From contig NZ_JAICDG010000005.1 in assembly GCF_022751215.1 (NCBI RefSeq), forward strand, positions 558,001 through 622,000: a stretch of 64,000 nt of DNA, given 5' to 3'. Below are positions 34,842 through 42,255 of the stretch, one piece after another; the stretch's first letter is position 1, and every line of letters starts with the position of its first letter. The notes under the pieces were generated by a model, which was not told where the DNA came from, searched no databases, and was given only the letters and a program-made list of their open reading frames with translations. The translations under genes and the position numbers were made by a program. Source of the stretch: Actinomadura terrae (lineage in GTDB: Bacteria > Actinomycetota > Actinomycetes > Streptosporangiales > Streptosporangiaceae).

Positions 34842-35441
34842 TCACAGGCCTCGGACGAGGAGCTCGAATGCCTCATCGATGAGGTCGTCCAGTGGACGCG
34901 GGTCGACGCGGCCCCGGTTCTCGGCCACCTGGAGTGCGGCGAAGGCGGCGCCGACGAGCATGGCCGGGTAGAGGCCCTCGGATTCGGGCGGGCCGGTTCG
35001 TGCGGCGATTTCCGTGGCAAGGGCGGCCATTGTGTCGTCGACCTGGTTGAGGTTCATCCGGGAGAACAGTTCCGGGTGGCGCCGGTACAGCTCCTGTAGC
35101 AGTTCCCATTCCTCGCCCAGGTGGGCGAAGTCGGCCGCGTGCGCCATTGCCTTGACCACTTCGCGCATCGCCAGGGCGGGGGGCTCGGCGGACGGTCTGG
35201 ACCGCAGCTCGGCGACGATCTCCTCGGTCGTCCACTGGTGCGGCTCGATCGAGAACGCCTGGTCCTTGGTGGTGAAGTAGTTGAAGAACGTCCGCGGCGA
35301 GATGTCGGCCGCCTCGCTGATCTCCTCCACGGTCACCGCGTCGGGGCCGCCGCGCTCCAGCGCCAGCCGCACGGCCGCGCCGCGGATCGCCACCCGGCGT
35401 GCGATGCGGCGCCGCTCGCGTCGCGCTTCTCCCGCGTCCAT
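34842..35441 (-). CDS. TetR-family transcriptional regulator
   Basis: A 199-residue regulator. The HTH reads VTVEEISEAADISPRTFFNYFTTKDQAF, the AcrR-like mycobacterial/streptomycete type; the C-terminal half is a helical ligand domain. The start is set at the ATG at 35441 because TAGCCT sits 7 bases upstream with no ribosome site (leaderless). Four TGCA motifs spaced 9 bases apart cover this promoter and are a likely autoregulatory site. DUF3703 follows in the same operon. Confidence 0.92.
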   Translation of the reverse strand: MDAGEARRERRRIARRVAIRGAAVRLALERGGPDAVTVEEISEAADISPRTFFNYFTTKDQAFSIEPHQWTTEEIVAELRSRPSAEPPALAMREVVKAMAHAADFAHLGEEWELLQELYRRHPELFSRMNLNQVDDTMAALATEIAARTGPPESEGLYPAMLVGAAFAALQVAENRGRVDPRPLDDLIDEAFELLVRGL

Positions 35442-35445
35442 GGGT

Positions 35446-35476
35446 TGCAGGCTATGCAAAAAGTGCATTGACTGCA
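35446..35476. promoter_or_regulatory. Four TGCA motifs at exact 9-bp spacing over the TetR promoter
   Basis: TGCA begins at 35446, 35455, 35464 and 35473. The array covers the -10 and upstream region of the leaderless TetR gene. Since TGCA is itself palindromic, pairs of motifs form an extended imperfect inverted repeat of the size TetR dimers contact. Confidence 0.55.
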
Positions 35477-35486
35477 AAGGAGCCGC

Positions 35487-35849
35487 TCAGGCCGGGGTCA
35501 GGGTTCGGGTGGAGGCTTCGAGGATGCCGGCCAGGGCGGTGCGGGCCTGGGTGAGGTCGGCTATGCGGGTGTCCATTTCGCTGAGTTGGGCCTTGATGTG
35601 GTCGAGGACGCATGCCTGGAGTTCGGTGCCGTCGCCCACGAAGCACGGCATGAGTTCGCGGATGATTTTGGTGGTGAGACCGGCGGCCAGGAGGGTGCGG
35701 ATGCGGGCGACGACGGCGGGCGCCTCGGGGCCGTAGTGGCGGTGCCCGCCCTCGCTGCGGTGGGAAGTGAGCAGCAGCCCCTGGGCCTCGTAGTAGCGGA
35801 GGAGACGCACGTCCACTCCGGTGGCGCGCGACAGCTCGCCGATCTTCAT
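35487..35849 (-). CDS. MerR-family transcriptional regulator
   Basis: A 120-residue activator. The winged HTH is at residues 1-70 (MKIGELSRATGVDVRLLRYYEAQGLLL...HRHYGPEAPAVVARI), then a dimerisation coiled coil. Two cysteines (CFVGDGTELQAC) flank the start of the helix and could be redox or metal ligands. The ATG at 35849 has GAGGTGA 5 bases upstream; a GTG nine bases earlier is an alternative. Divergent from the monooxygenase-like gene, whose promoter has the long spacer expected for MerR activation. Confidence 0.93.
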   Translation of the reverse strand: MKIGELSRATGVDVRLLRYYEAQGLLLTSHRSEGGHRHYGPEAPAVVARIRTLLAAGLTTKIIRELMPCFVGDGTELQACVLDHIKAQLSEMDTRIADLTQARTALAGILEASTRTLTPA

Positions 35850-35864
35850 GTGGCTCACCTCACC

Positions 35865-35896
35865 TTGAATCTGACACTGATTGCACGTTTTACCGT
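35865..35896 (+). promoter_or_regulatory. MerR-type promoter of the ABM-domain gene
   Basis: TTGAAT (35865-35870) and TACCGT (35891-35896) are 20 bases apart, longer than the usual 17 and typical of promoters activated by MerR-family DNA distortion. The ATG follows 7 bases after the -10, so the message is leaderless. The MerR gene is divergent from the same 54-base region. Confidence 0.6.
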
Positions 35897-35903
35897 TGGG
35901 CGC

Positions 35904-36221
35904 ATGACATCGACATCAGCAGCACCCGTTTCGCTCTACGGATTCCTCACGCCCAAGCCCGGGCACGCCGACGTCCTCAGGAAGCTTCTGCTGGACCTCG
36001 TCGGGCCGTCCCGGGGGCACGAGGGCAGCCTTCAGTACCACATCCACGAGCAGGAGGACGGTCGCTTCTTCCTGTACGAGGTCTGGCGCTCGCAGGAGGA
36101 CCTCGACCGGCACAACGCGACCTCGCTGCTGCGCGACTTCATGGACGAACTGCCCGAGCATCTCGACGGGGACGTCGAGGCCTACTTCGGCGCGATGATC
36201 AGCCCGTATCCCGGCTCCTGA
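35904..36221 (+). CDS. Antibiotic-biosynthesis monooxygenase (ABM)-domain protein, putative quinol monooxygenase
   Basis: A 105-residue single ABM ferredoxin-like domain of the YgiN type. SLYGFLTPKPGHADVLRKLL and a central LQYHIHEQEDGRFFLYEVWRSQEDLDRH match the family, with the conserved histidine/tryptophan region. Such dimers oxidise quinols or small aromatics without cofactor. The start is the ATG at 35904 with a leaderless promoter under likely MerR control, suggesting response to a redox-active compound. Confidence 0.88.
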   Translation: MTSTSAAPVSLYGFLTPKPGHADVLRKLLLDLVGPSRGHEGSLQYHIHEQEDGRFFLYEVWRSQEDLDRHNATSLLRDFMDELPEHLDGDVEAYFGAMISPYPGS

Positions 36222-36225
36222 CCCG

Positions 36226-36708
36226 TCAGGCGATCAGGGCGGCGAGGGCGCCGGTCACGAGGCCGACGACGACGATCAGGGGGCTGCCCTTGATCGCGGC
36301 GTCGAGGTGGAAGCGCAGGTCCCGGTACTCGGCCATGCCCTCGGTGCCGGGCAGGACCAGCAGGTGGGGACGCAGCCCGGCGAAGATGATCCAGTCGAGG
36401 ACGACCAGGTCCCAGACCGTCAGCGTGGCGAAGACCAGGGCGGCGCAGAGGGCGGCGGGCAGGAAGGTCAGGCCGTCCAGCGCGCCGTCCAGCCCGACCA
36501 TCGCCATCGTCAGCAGCGGCAGCCCGGCCAGACCCCACACGACCAGGCCGAACAGGGCCGCGACCCGGCGGCCGCGCGCGCTCTTGGGTTTCCCGTACCG
36601 CTCCTGGATCGCGGGCGGGTAGTCGTTGAGCAGGAAGTCCCTGCTGAGGGCGGACGCGGCGAACAGCGCGACGGTGAAGACCACGCTGAGCACCAACCCG
36701 TAGCCCAC
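36226..36708 (-). CDS. Multi-span membrane protein of unknown function
   Basis: A 160-residue protein with about four hydrophobic segments (residues 3-21, 50-70, 78-100, 140-160) and a short polar loop (YPPAIQERYGKPKSARGRR). No catalytic motif or recognised family. GTG start at 36708 with no clear ribosome site. Convergent with the ABM gene (5-base gap) and divergent from a damaged TetR gene, which may once have regulated it. Confidence 0.7.
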   Translation of the reverse strand: MGYGLVLSVVFTVALFAASALSRDFLLNDYPPAIQERYGKPKSARGRRVAALFGLVVWGLAGLPLLTMAMVGLDGALDGLTFLPAALCAALVFATLTVWDLVVLDWIIFAGLRPHLLVLPGTEGMAEYRDLRFHLDAAIKGSPLIVVVGLVTGALAALIA

Positions 36709-36777
36709 CCCGTATCGGCCACCCCCGACGACGCCAGGACCCGCAGACGGCCGGAGTTCCGCAAGGGCCGGCCCACA

Positions 36778-37406
36778 TTGACCAGGGAGCGGATCGCCCG
36801 GGCGGCCCTGGAGATCCTGGGTGAGGCGGGCCCAGCCGAGGTGACGATGCGCGCCGTCGGCGCCCGGCTGGGGTGTCGCCGCGCGCGCTCTACAACTACG
36901 TCGCCGACCGCCGCGACCTGCTCGCGGAGATGGTGGCCGTGTGCCAGCGCGACCGTCCGCAGCCGGAACTGGACGCCGACCGGTGGCCTGAGAGCCTGCG
37001 GGCCTACTGCCGCGAGCTGCGCACCTGGTACCGCGCTCACCCCAGCATGCTCGCTCTCGCGCGCGCCGAGGACCTCACCCCGTTCGTCTCGTCCGACCTG
37101 ATGCGGACCGACGACGCGGTGGTGGCCTTCCTCCTCGATCTCGGGCTCTCGCCGCGGGACGCCTACCGGGCCTGGTCGATCACCATGCTCCAGGTGGCCG
37201 GGTTCGCCGAGATCTGGGACGCCTGGCACGACCGTCCGCCGCCCGGCCTGGACCCGGCCGCCTGGACCGGCGTGCCGCCCGGCGTCCAGGCCACGGCGCT
37301 CCCGAACCTGCGGCGGCTGGCGGACGCGGCGGCACAGCAATCCCCCGACGCGCTGTTCGAGTCCGTTTTGACGATGCTGGTCGACGGAGTGCGGGCCCTG
37401 CTCTGA
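36778..37406 (+). pseudogene. TetR-family regulator, frameshifted
   Basis: The DNA-binding half (TRERIARAALEILGEAGPAEVTMRAVGARLG) is in one frame up to a GGGG run at 36870-36873. The continuation expected for TetR proteins (VSPRALYNYVADRRDLLAEM and the TetR_C domain to 37406) is in the next frame. One missing G would explain it. The N-terminal part also lacks an ATG or GTG start nearby; a TTG at 36778 is the only candidate in frame. Either a genuine recent mutation or a homopolymer sequencing error. If read separately, the 3' part lacks the HTH and cannot bind DNA. Confidence 0.8.
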
Positions 37407-37482
37407 CGTCCGCCGGTCCCGGCGCGGCGCCGGGGGCGCCCCGGCCTGCGGTTTTGTCGGTGCCGGAGGTAACAATGGGGGC

Positions 37483-37704
37483 ATGTGCCGCAGCATCAAG
37501 ACGCTCCGCCCGCCGTTCGCCGAGGAAGTCACCGACCAGGACGTCCGGGCCGCCGCGCTCCAGTACGTCCGGAAGGTCTCCGGCTTCCGCGCGCCCGCCG
37601 CCCACAACGCCGAGGCGTTCGACCGCGCCGTGGAGGAGGTCGCCCGGGCCACCGCCGCCCTCCTCGACTCGATCGAGGTCAGGGGCCGCCGCGCCGCCTC
37701 CTAG
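37483..37704 (+). CDS. DUF2277-family protein
   Basis: A 73-residue protein: MCRSIKTLRPPF, then VRAAALQYVRKVSGFRAPAAHNAEAFDRAV, an almost textbook DUF2277 sequence, conserved in actinomycetes and of unknown role. The N-terminal MCR and conserved region are invariant-looking. AACAAT lies 6 bases before the ATG, suggesting a leaderless message, although GGAGG is a little further upstream. Confidence 0.93.
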   Translation: MCRSIKTLRPPFAEEVTDQDVRAAALQYVRKVSGFRAPAAHNAEAFDRAVEEVARATAALLDSIEVRGRRAAS

Positions 37705-37964
37705 CGGCGCCGCGCCGTCGCGGGGAGTTGCGCGCGGCCTCTTCCGCGCCTGTTGAAAATTCACTTGCCCGGCATCGCCTTGAATAAAGCCAGGTCGCGA
37801 TCTTGAAATCGAATTAGAAGCGCCCTCCGTTCGGACGTTTCGGATCAGTGCGAAACCTCGACGAGGAACATCGGCGGTCATCCTGTCGTCGACAACCACG
37901 TCGATCGCGACGGCGGGGAATCACCATTCCCGGTCGTCGCATTTTCCGAACGGGGGATCATTTA
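37705..37964. other. AT-richer leader region before the toxin-like gene
   Basis: 260 bases without a gene. About 37755-37830 is markedly AT-rich for this genome (TTGAAAATTCA, CTTGAATAAAG, TTGAAATCGAATTAG), offering several -35-like TTGAA hexamers. Composition differs from the flanking genes and is consistent with acquired DNA or a strongly regulated promoter. Confidence 0.5.
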
Positions 37965-40070
37965 ATGATCTTGAGAAAAGGCGCCGGCGGGCGGGGGCCC
38001 GCGCGGCGCGGCAGGTGGGTGCGGGTGCTGGCCTCGGGGTCGGCGCTCGTCGTCCTGGCCTCGGTCCTTTCGGTCGTGGCCGGGGTCGTGAGGCCGGGGC
38101 AGGCGCTGGCGCGTCCCCTCGACCAGCACATTCCGATGACGTACAACATGCAGGGCGCCGGCGACGGGGGGCAGGGCGCGAAGTGGACCAACACCGTCAA
38201 GAAGGAGGCCAAGACGCATGACGTGATCGCGCTCCAGGAGGCGGGTTCCCGGCCGAACATGGGCACCCCCGAGCGGGCCGCCAGCGATCACGGGATGCGG
38301 GTCGACCGCTACCGGTGGCAGGTCGAGTCCGCCCCCAGGGACCCGCTGCACATGGGCGGCACGCGCAACGTCTACTTCATGGAGACCGACCCGGGCGGCC
38401 ACCGGGTGAACCTCGCCATCGTCACCCCGTACAACGCGGACCAGATCATCATCATCCCGCCGGGGTTCGAGAACAGCCGCCCGGCGTTCGGGATCCGACT
38501 CGGGACGACGGTCTTCTTCACCATGCACGGCCTGTCGGGCGGAGGGAACGACGACCGCAGGCTGCTGACGGAGATGGACAACCGGGTCGGGGCGAGCCGC
38601 TGGGTCGCGCTCGGCGACTTCAACCGCGAGCCCGACCGGTGGAACCGGGCGGGCAGCCGCCCGGGCGACCCGGGATTCGTCCCCGGCCTTCCCACGCTGC
38701 CCGGGGCCGGCCGGATCTACAACTCCGGCCAGCCCACCCATGTCATCTCCAGCGGGGTCGAGCGCGAACTCGACTACATGGTGACCAACGCCGACCTTCC
38801 GGGCACGTGGGGCGGTGAACGGATCGGCGACCTGTCGTCCGACCACGTCCCGGTCACGTTCGGCCCCCTCGCCTTGGACAAGGCGGGACGGACGAAGGGG
38901 CTGACCAACAGGAAGGACGGGGACGCCGTCGACCAGCGGTATGTGACCCGGCTCAACCGCTACCGCGCCGTCGTCAAGCCGCGCAGCGCGACGGCGACCC
39001 AGCGGTACAAGATGCGTCCGATGAGCGGCGGCTGGACGCGGATCGTCAACGAGTACCACCAGTGCCTCAGAGAGGTGAACACGCCGATCAGCCGCCCGCC
39101 GAACCTGCACACCCAGGTCTTCTGGGATCCGTGCGGCCAGTCGAGCTACGAGGACCAGTGGCGGCTGAACTTCTCCACGCTCCACTCCGGCTACTTCTCG
39201 CTGCTGAACCGGGGCACGGGCCGCTGCCTCGCGCTGAACGGCGACGACCTGGCCGGACGGGAGTGCACGGGCGGTGACGACGACGACCAGCTGTTCAGGA
39301 TGGCGCCGACCCTGACGGGCGTCAGCGACGTGACCTGGACCATCGCCGGGCCGGACGGCCCGCGGGAAGGGCGCGCCTACGAAAAGATGATCAACGTGCT
39401 GCGGACGGCGTCGTCGCACTCGTTCCGCGGGCAGGTCACGCAGACGACCGAAGACCCCGAGTCGCTGCTGCGCCTGACCGTCGAACTGCCGCCGCGGCGG
39501 GGGCGTTCGAACCTGCTGACCCTGTTCCTGACCGCGCACGACACGCGGCTGCGCGGCTGGGAGGTCGACGACCGGCTCTTCCAGTTCAACGACTGGCACC
39601 TCGGCCGCCGGCTCGGCCGCGAGGTCACGACGCTGCCGTTCGCCGGGGACGAGGCGGCGCTGCGCAGGGCGTACGTCCGCACGGGCGGCAGCCCGTTCTT
39701 CGCGGAGGCCACCCAGCGGTGGCTCAGCCCCGACCGTATCGAGGGGGCGCTGAACGCGCTGTCCAACGTGAGCAACGACCACGTCGCCGCCACCGCCGGG
39801 CTGGTGATCTCCACGGTCATCACCCAGGCCGCCCACTACGGCGCGGTCTCGATGGTCTCGACCCAGGCGCTCGGCGATCCCGAGCCGTGGCGCATCCACC
39901 CGCTGAACAACACGATGTACGGGCTGTTCGACGACTGGGAGGCGCTGTCGAGGTTCGCGCGGAACATCACCGACGACCCCGAGCACACCGCGCCGCTCCG
40001 CCTCCACAACCCCGACATCACCGTCCGGACGTTCCGGGAGGCGGCGAACTTCGTCATCCTGATCAGCTAG
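37965..40070 (+). CDS. Secreted CdtB-like nuclease / ricin-type lectin / RIP-like multidomain protein
   Basis: A 701-residue exported protein. Residues 1-47 are a long basic signal peptide ending GQALA. Residues about 55-300 form an endonuclease/exonuclease/phosphatase domain closest to CdtB: MTYNMQG, LQEAGSRP, TMHGLSGG, LGDFNRE and SSDHVP keep the catalytic Glu, His, Asp-Asn and Asp-His. Residues about 360-450 contain a lectin-like segment (YFSLLNRGTGRCLALNGDDL, DQLF). Residues about 470-690 resemble ribosome-inactivating rRNA glycosidases: LPF, a helix with ITQAAHYGAVS at the active-helix position, and DDWEALSRF. The usual EAARF is QAAHY, so glycosidase activity may be lost. Predicted extracellular toxin or effector; domain assignments are by eye. 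Confidence 0.8.
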   Translation: MILRKGAGGRGPARRGRWVRVLASGSALVVLASVLSVVAGVVRPGQALARPLDQHIPMTYNMQGAGDGGQGAKWTNTVKKEAKTHDVIALQEAGSRPNMGTPERAASDHGMRVDRYRWQVESAPRDPLHMGGTRNVYFMETDPGGHRVNLAIVTPYNADQIIIIPPGFENSRPAFGIRLGTTVFFTMHGLSGGGNDDRRLLTEMDNRVGASRWVALGDFNREPDRWNRAGSRPGDPGFVPGLPTLPGAGRIYNSGQPTHVISSGVERELDYMVTNADLPGTWGGERIGDLSSDHVPVTFGPLALDKAGRTKGLTNRKDGDAVDQRYVTRLNRYRAVVKPRSATATQRYKMRPMSGGWTRIVNEYHQCLREVNTPISRPPNLHTQVFWDPCGQSSYEDQWRLNFSTLHSGYFSLLNRGTGRCLALNGDDLAGRECTGGDDDDQLFRMAPTLTGVSDVTWTIAGPDGPREGRAYEKMINVLRTASSHSFRGQVTQTTEDPESLLRLTVELPPRRGRSNLLTLFLTAHDTRLRGWEVDDRLFQFNDWHLGRRLGREVTTLPFAGDEAALRRAYVRTGGSPFFAEATQRWLSPDRIEGALNALSNVSNDHVAATAGLVISTVITQAAHYGAVSMVSTQALGDPEPWRIHPLNNTMYGLFDDWEALSRFARNITDDPEHTAPLRLHNPDITVRTFREAANFVILIS

Positions 40071-40085
40071 CCCGCCACCGCTTCG

Positions 40086-40122
40086 GCACCGCCCGCGAAC
40101 CGAGGGGGATCGCGGGCGGTGC
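40086..40122. terminator. Bidirectional terminator
   Basis: A perfect 13-bp stem (40086-40098 with 40110-40122) with an 11-base loop between the convergent toxin-like and asd genes. Confidence 0.85.
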
Positions 40123-40136
40123 TTCGCCGTCCCGGG

Positions 40137-41156
40137 TCAGGACGCGGCGACCAGCTCGGCGATCTGGACGGCGTTGAGCGCGGCGCCCTTGCGGAGGTTG
40201 TCGCTGGAGCAGAAGAGGGCGAGGCCGTTGTCGGCGGTCTCGTCGCGGCGGATGCGTCCGACGTAGGTGGGGTCCTGGCCGGCGGCCTGGAGCGGGGTCG
40301 GGACGTCCGACAGCGCGACCCCGGGGGCGCCCGTCAGCAGTTCGCTCGCCCGCTCGGGGCCGATCGGGCGCTCGAAGCGGGCGTTGATCTGGAGGGAGTG
40401 GCCGGTGAAGACCGGGACGCGGACGCAGGTGCCCGACACGCGCAGGCCCGGGATCTCCAGGATCTTGCGGCTCTCGTTGCGGAGCTTCTGCTCCTCGTCG
40501 GTCTCGGCGAGGCCGTCGTCGACGATCGAACCGGCCATCGGCAGGACGTTGAACGCGATCGGCGCGACGTAGACGCTGGAGTCGGGGAACTGGACGGCGG
40601 CGCCGTCGTGGGTGAGCCGGTCGGCGCCCTCGACGACCTTGGACGCCTGCTCGTGCAGCTCGGCGACGCCCGCGAGCCCGCTGCCGGACACGGCCTGGTA
40701 GGTGGCGACGACCAGCGCGGTCAGCCCGGCCTCGGCGTGCAGCGGCCGGAGCACGGGCATGGCGGCCATCGTCGTGCAGTTGGGGTTGGCGATGATCCCC
40801 TTGGGGCGGTCCGCGACCGCGTGCGGGTTGACCTCCGACACCACGAGCGGGACGTCGGGGTCCATCCGCCAGGCCGAGGAGTTGTCGATCACGACGGCGC
40901 CCGCGGCGGCGACGCGGGGCGCGAGCTCCTTCGAGGAGGCCTTCCCGGCGGAGAACAGGACGATGTCGAGGCCGGTGTAGTCGGCGGTCGCGGCGTCCTC
41001 GACGGTGATCTCGGCGCCCTCGAACGGGAGCCTGCGGCCGGCGGAGCGGGCGGAGGCGAACAGGCGCAGCTCGTCCAGCGGGAACCCGCGTTCGGCCAGG
41101 ATGCGCCGCATCACGCTCCCGACCTGCCCGGTGGCCCCGACGATCCCGATCCTCAT
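40137..41156 (-). CDS. asd: Aspartate-semialdehyde dehydrogenase
   Basis: A 339-residue enzyme that reduces aspartyl-4-phosphate with NADPH, the branch point to lysine/diaminopimelate, threonine and methionine. IGIVGATGQVGSVM is the nucleotide motif, NPNCTTM holds the catalytic cysteine (about residue 128), and VPVFTGHSLQIN the catalytic histidine. The length is normal. The ATG at 41156 has GAGGGAG 6 bases upstream. In many actinomycetes it is co-transcribed with ask (aspartokinase); that gene is not in this window, so asd stands alone here. Confidence 0.97.
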   Translation of the reverse strand: MRIGIVGATGQVGSVMRRILAERGFPLDELRLFASARSAGRRLPFEGAEITVEDAATADYTGLDIVLFSAGKASSKELAPRVAAAGAVVIDNSSAWRMDPDVPLVVSEVNPHAVADRPKGIIANPNCTTMAAMPVLRPLHAEAGLTALVVATYQAVSGSGLAGVAELHEQASKVVEGADRLTHDGAAVQFPDSSVYVAPIAFNVLPMAGSIVDDGLAETDEEQKLRNESRKILEIPGLRVSGTCVRVPVFTGHSLQINARFERPIGPERASELLTGAPGVALSDVPTPLQAAGQDPTYVGRIRRDETADNGLALFCSSDNLRKGAALNAVQIAELVAAS

Positions 41157-41280
41157 GCCGCTCCCTCTGGTAAGTCGATCGACCTGGGCGAACGAGTCTG
41201 CCCAAGCTCCTACGGGACGTCCATTCAATATCCCTTCCCGTCGACTTTAAGCGCTGGTCGGACGTGGCGCTAACCCGCCG

Positions 41281-42255
41281 CTAACCCGTCCAGCCGAGGG
41301 CGGCGCGCGCCCGGTCGTGCGCCTGGACGTGCTCGGTCAGCACGCGGGCGAGGATGTCGTCGATCGCGCCGAGCCGTTTCTCGATGGTGGCCAGCTCGCG
41401 TTCGGCGCGTTCGAGGCCGGTCTCCTTGGTGAGCGGCGGGACGCCGTCGTTGAGCGCGGTCAGCAGTTCGCGGTCGGCCTCACGGTAGGCGCGGAGGGGG
41501 AGGAGGACCTCGTCGCGGCGGCTGCCGAGCCGCTCGTAGCCCTCGACCGCGGCCGCCAGCTCGGCGCGGGCGCTCTCGGCGGCCTCCTCGGCGCTGCCCA
41601 GCCGCTCGCGCAGCTCGGTCAGCTCGGCCTTCGCGGCGGCGGCGTCCCGCACGGCGGCGGCGACCTTCGGGTCGAGCAGCGCGAGCTGCTCGCGGGTCAC
41701 GCGGAGTAGGGTCCCGGCGGACTCGCCGAGCGCCCGCTCGGCCTCCCCCGCCGGACGCGCGGCCTCGGCGTCGAACGCGGCGGCCTGCTCGCGCAGCGCC
41801 TCGACCTCCTCGGCGAGGTCGCGCAGCCGGCGCAGCTCGGCGAGCCGCTCGCGGAGCCGGTCGTGCTCGGCGTTGAGGTCGGCCAGCTCCTCGCGGGCCT
41901 CGCCCAACTCGTCGAGCGCGGCGCGGTCGGCGGCGAGGCGGCGCCGCGCGACGGCGAGCTCGTCCTGCCGTTCCCGCAGGTGGTTGTGGACGGGCGCGCC
42001 CGGCGACGCCGCCTCCACCAGCGCGGGGACGGCCTCCTGCACGGCGCCGAGGGGTTCGAGCGCGTCGTCCAGCGCCACGACGGCCTGGAAGGCGGCCACG
42101 TCGTCGTCGAAGCCGGCGGCGAGCGCCCGGCCGGACCAGTCCGCCGCGAGGCGCAGCACGGTCAGCGCGGCGACCGGGCCCTCCTCCGCGAGCGCGGCGG
42201 CGATATCGGCCTTCACGTCGTCGATGGTCATCCGGGGCGACTCCCTGTGCGTCAT
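41281..42255 (-). CDS. Coiled-coil protein, last gene of the GTPase/AAA operon
   Basis: A 324-residue, mainly helical protein. Residues about 95-265 are a long coiled coil rich in Glu, Arg, Ala and Leu (RERQDELAVARRRLAADRAAL; ELTELRERLGSAEEAAESARAEL). The N-terminal 80 residues are a small helical domain (DDVKADIAAALAEEGPVAALTVLRLAADWSG). No signal or membrane segment. The start (ATG at 42255) overlaps the Hsp70-like gene's stop by 4 bases. No family recognised; a scaffold or adaptor role within the complex is inferred. Confidence 0.8.
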   Translation of the reverse strand: MTHRESPRMTIDDVKADIAAALAEEGPVAALTVLRLAADWSGRALAAGFDDDVAAFQAVVALDDALEPLGAVQEAVPALVEAASPGAPVHNHLRERQDELAVARRRLAADRAALDELGEAREELADLNAEHDRLRERLAELRRLRDLAEEVEALREQAAAFDAEAARPAGEAERALGESAGTLLRVTREQLALLDPKVAAAVRDAAAAKAELTELRERLGSAEEAAESARAELAAAVEGYERLGSRRDEVLLPLRAYREADRELLTALNDGVPPLTKETGLERAERELATIEKRLGAIDDILARVLTEHVQAHDRARAALGWTG

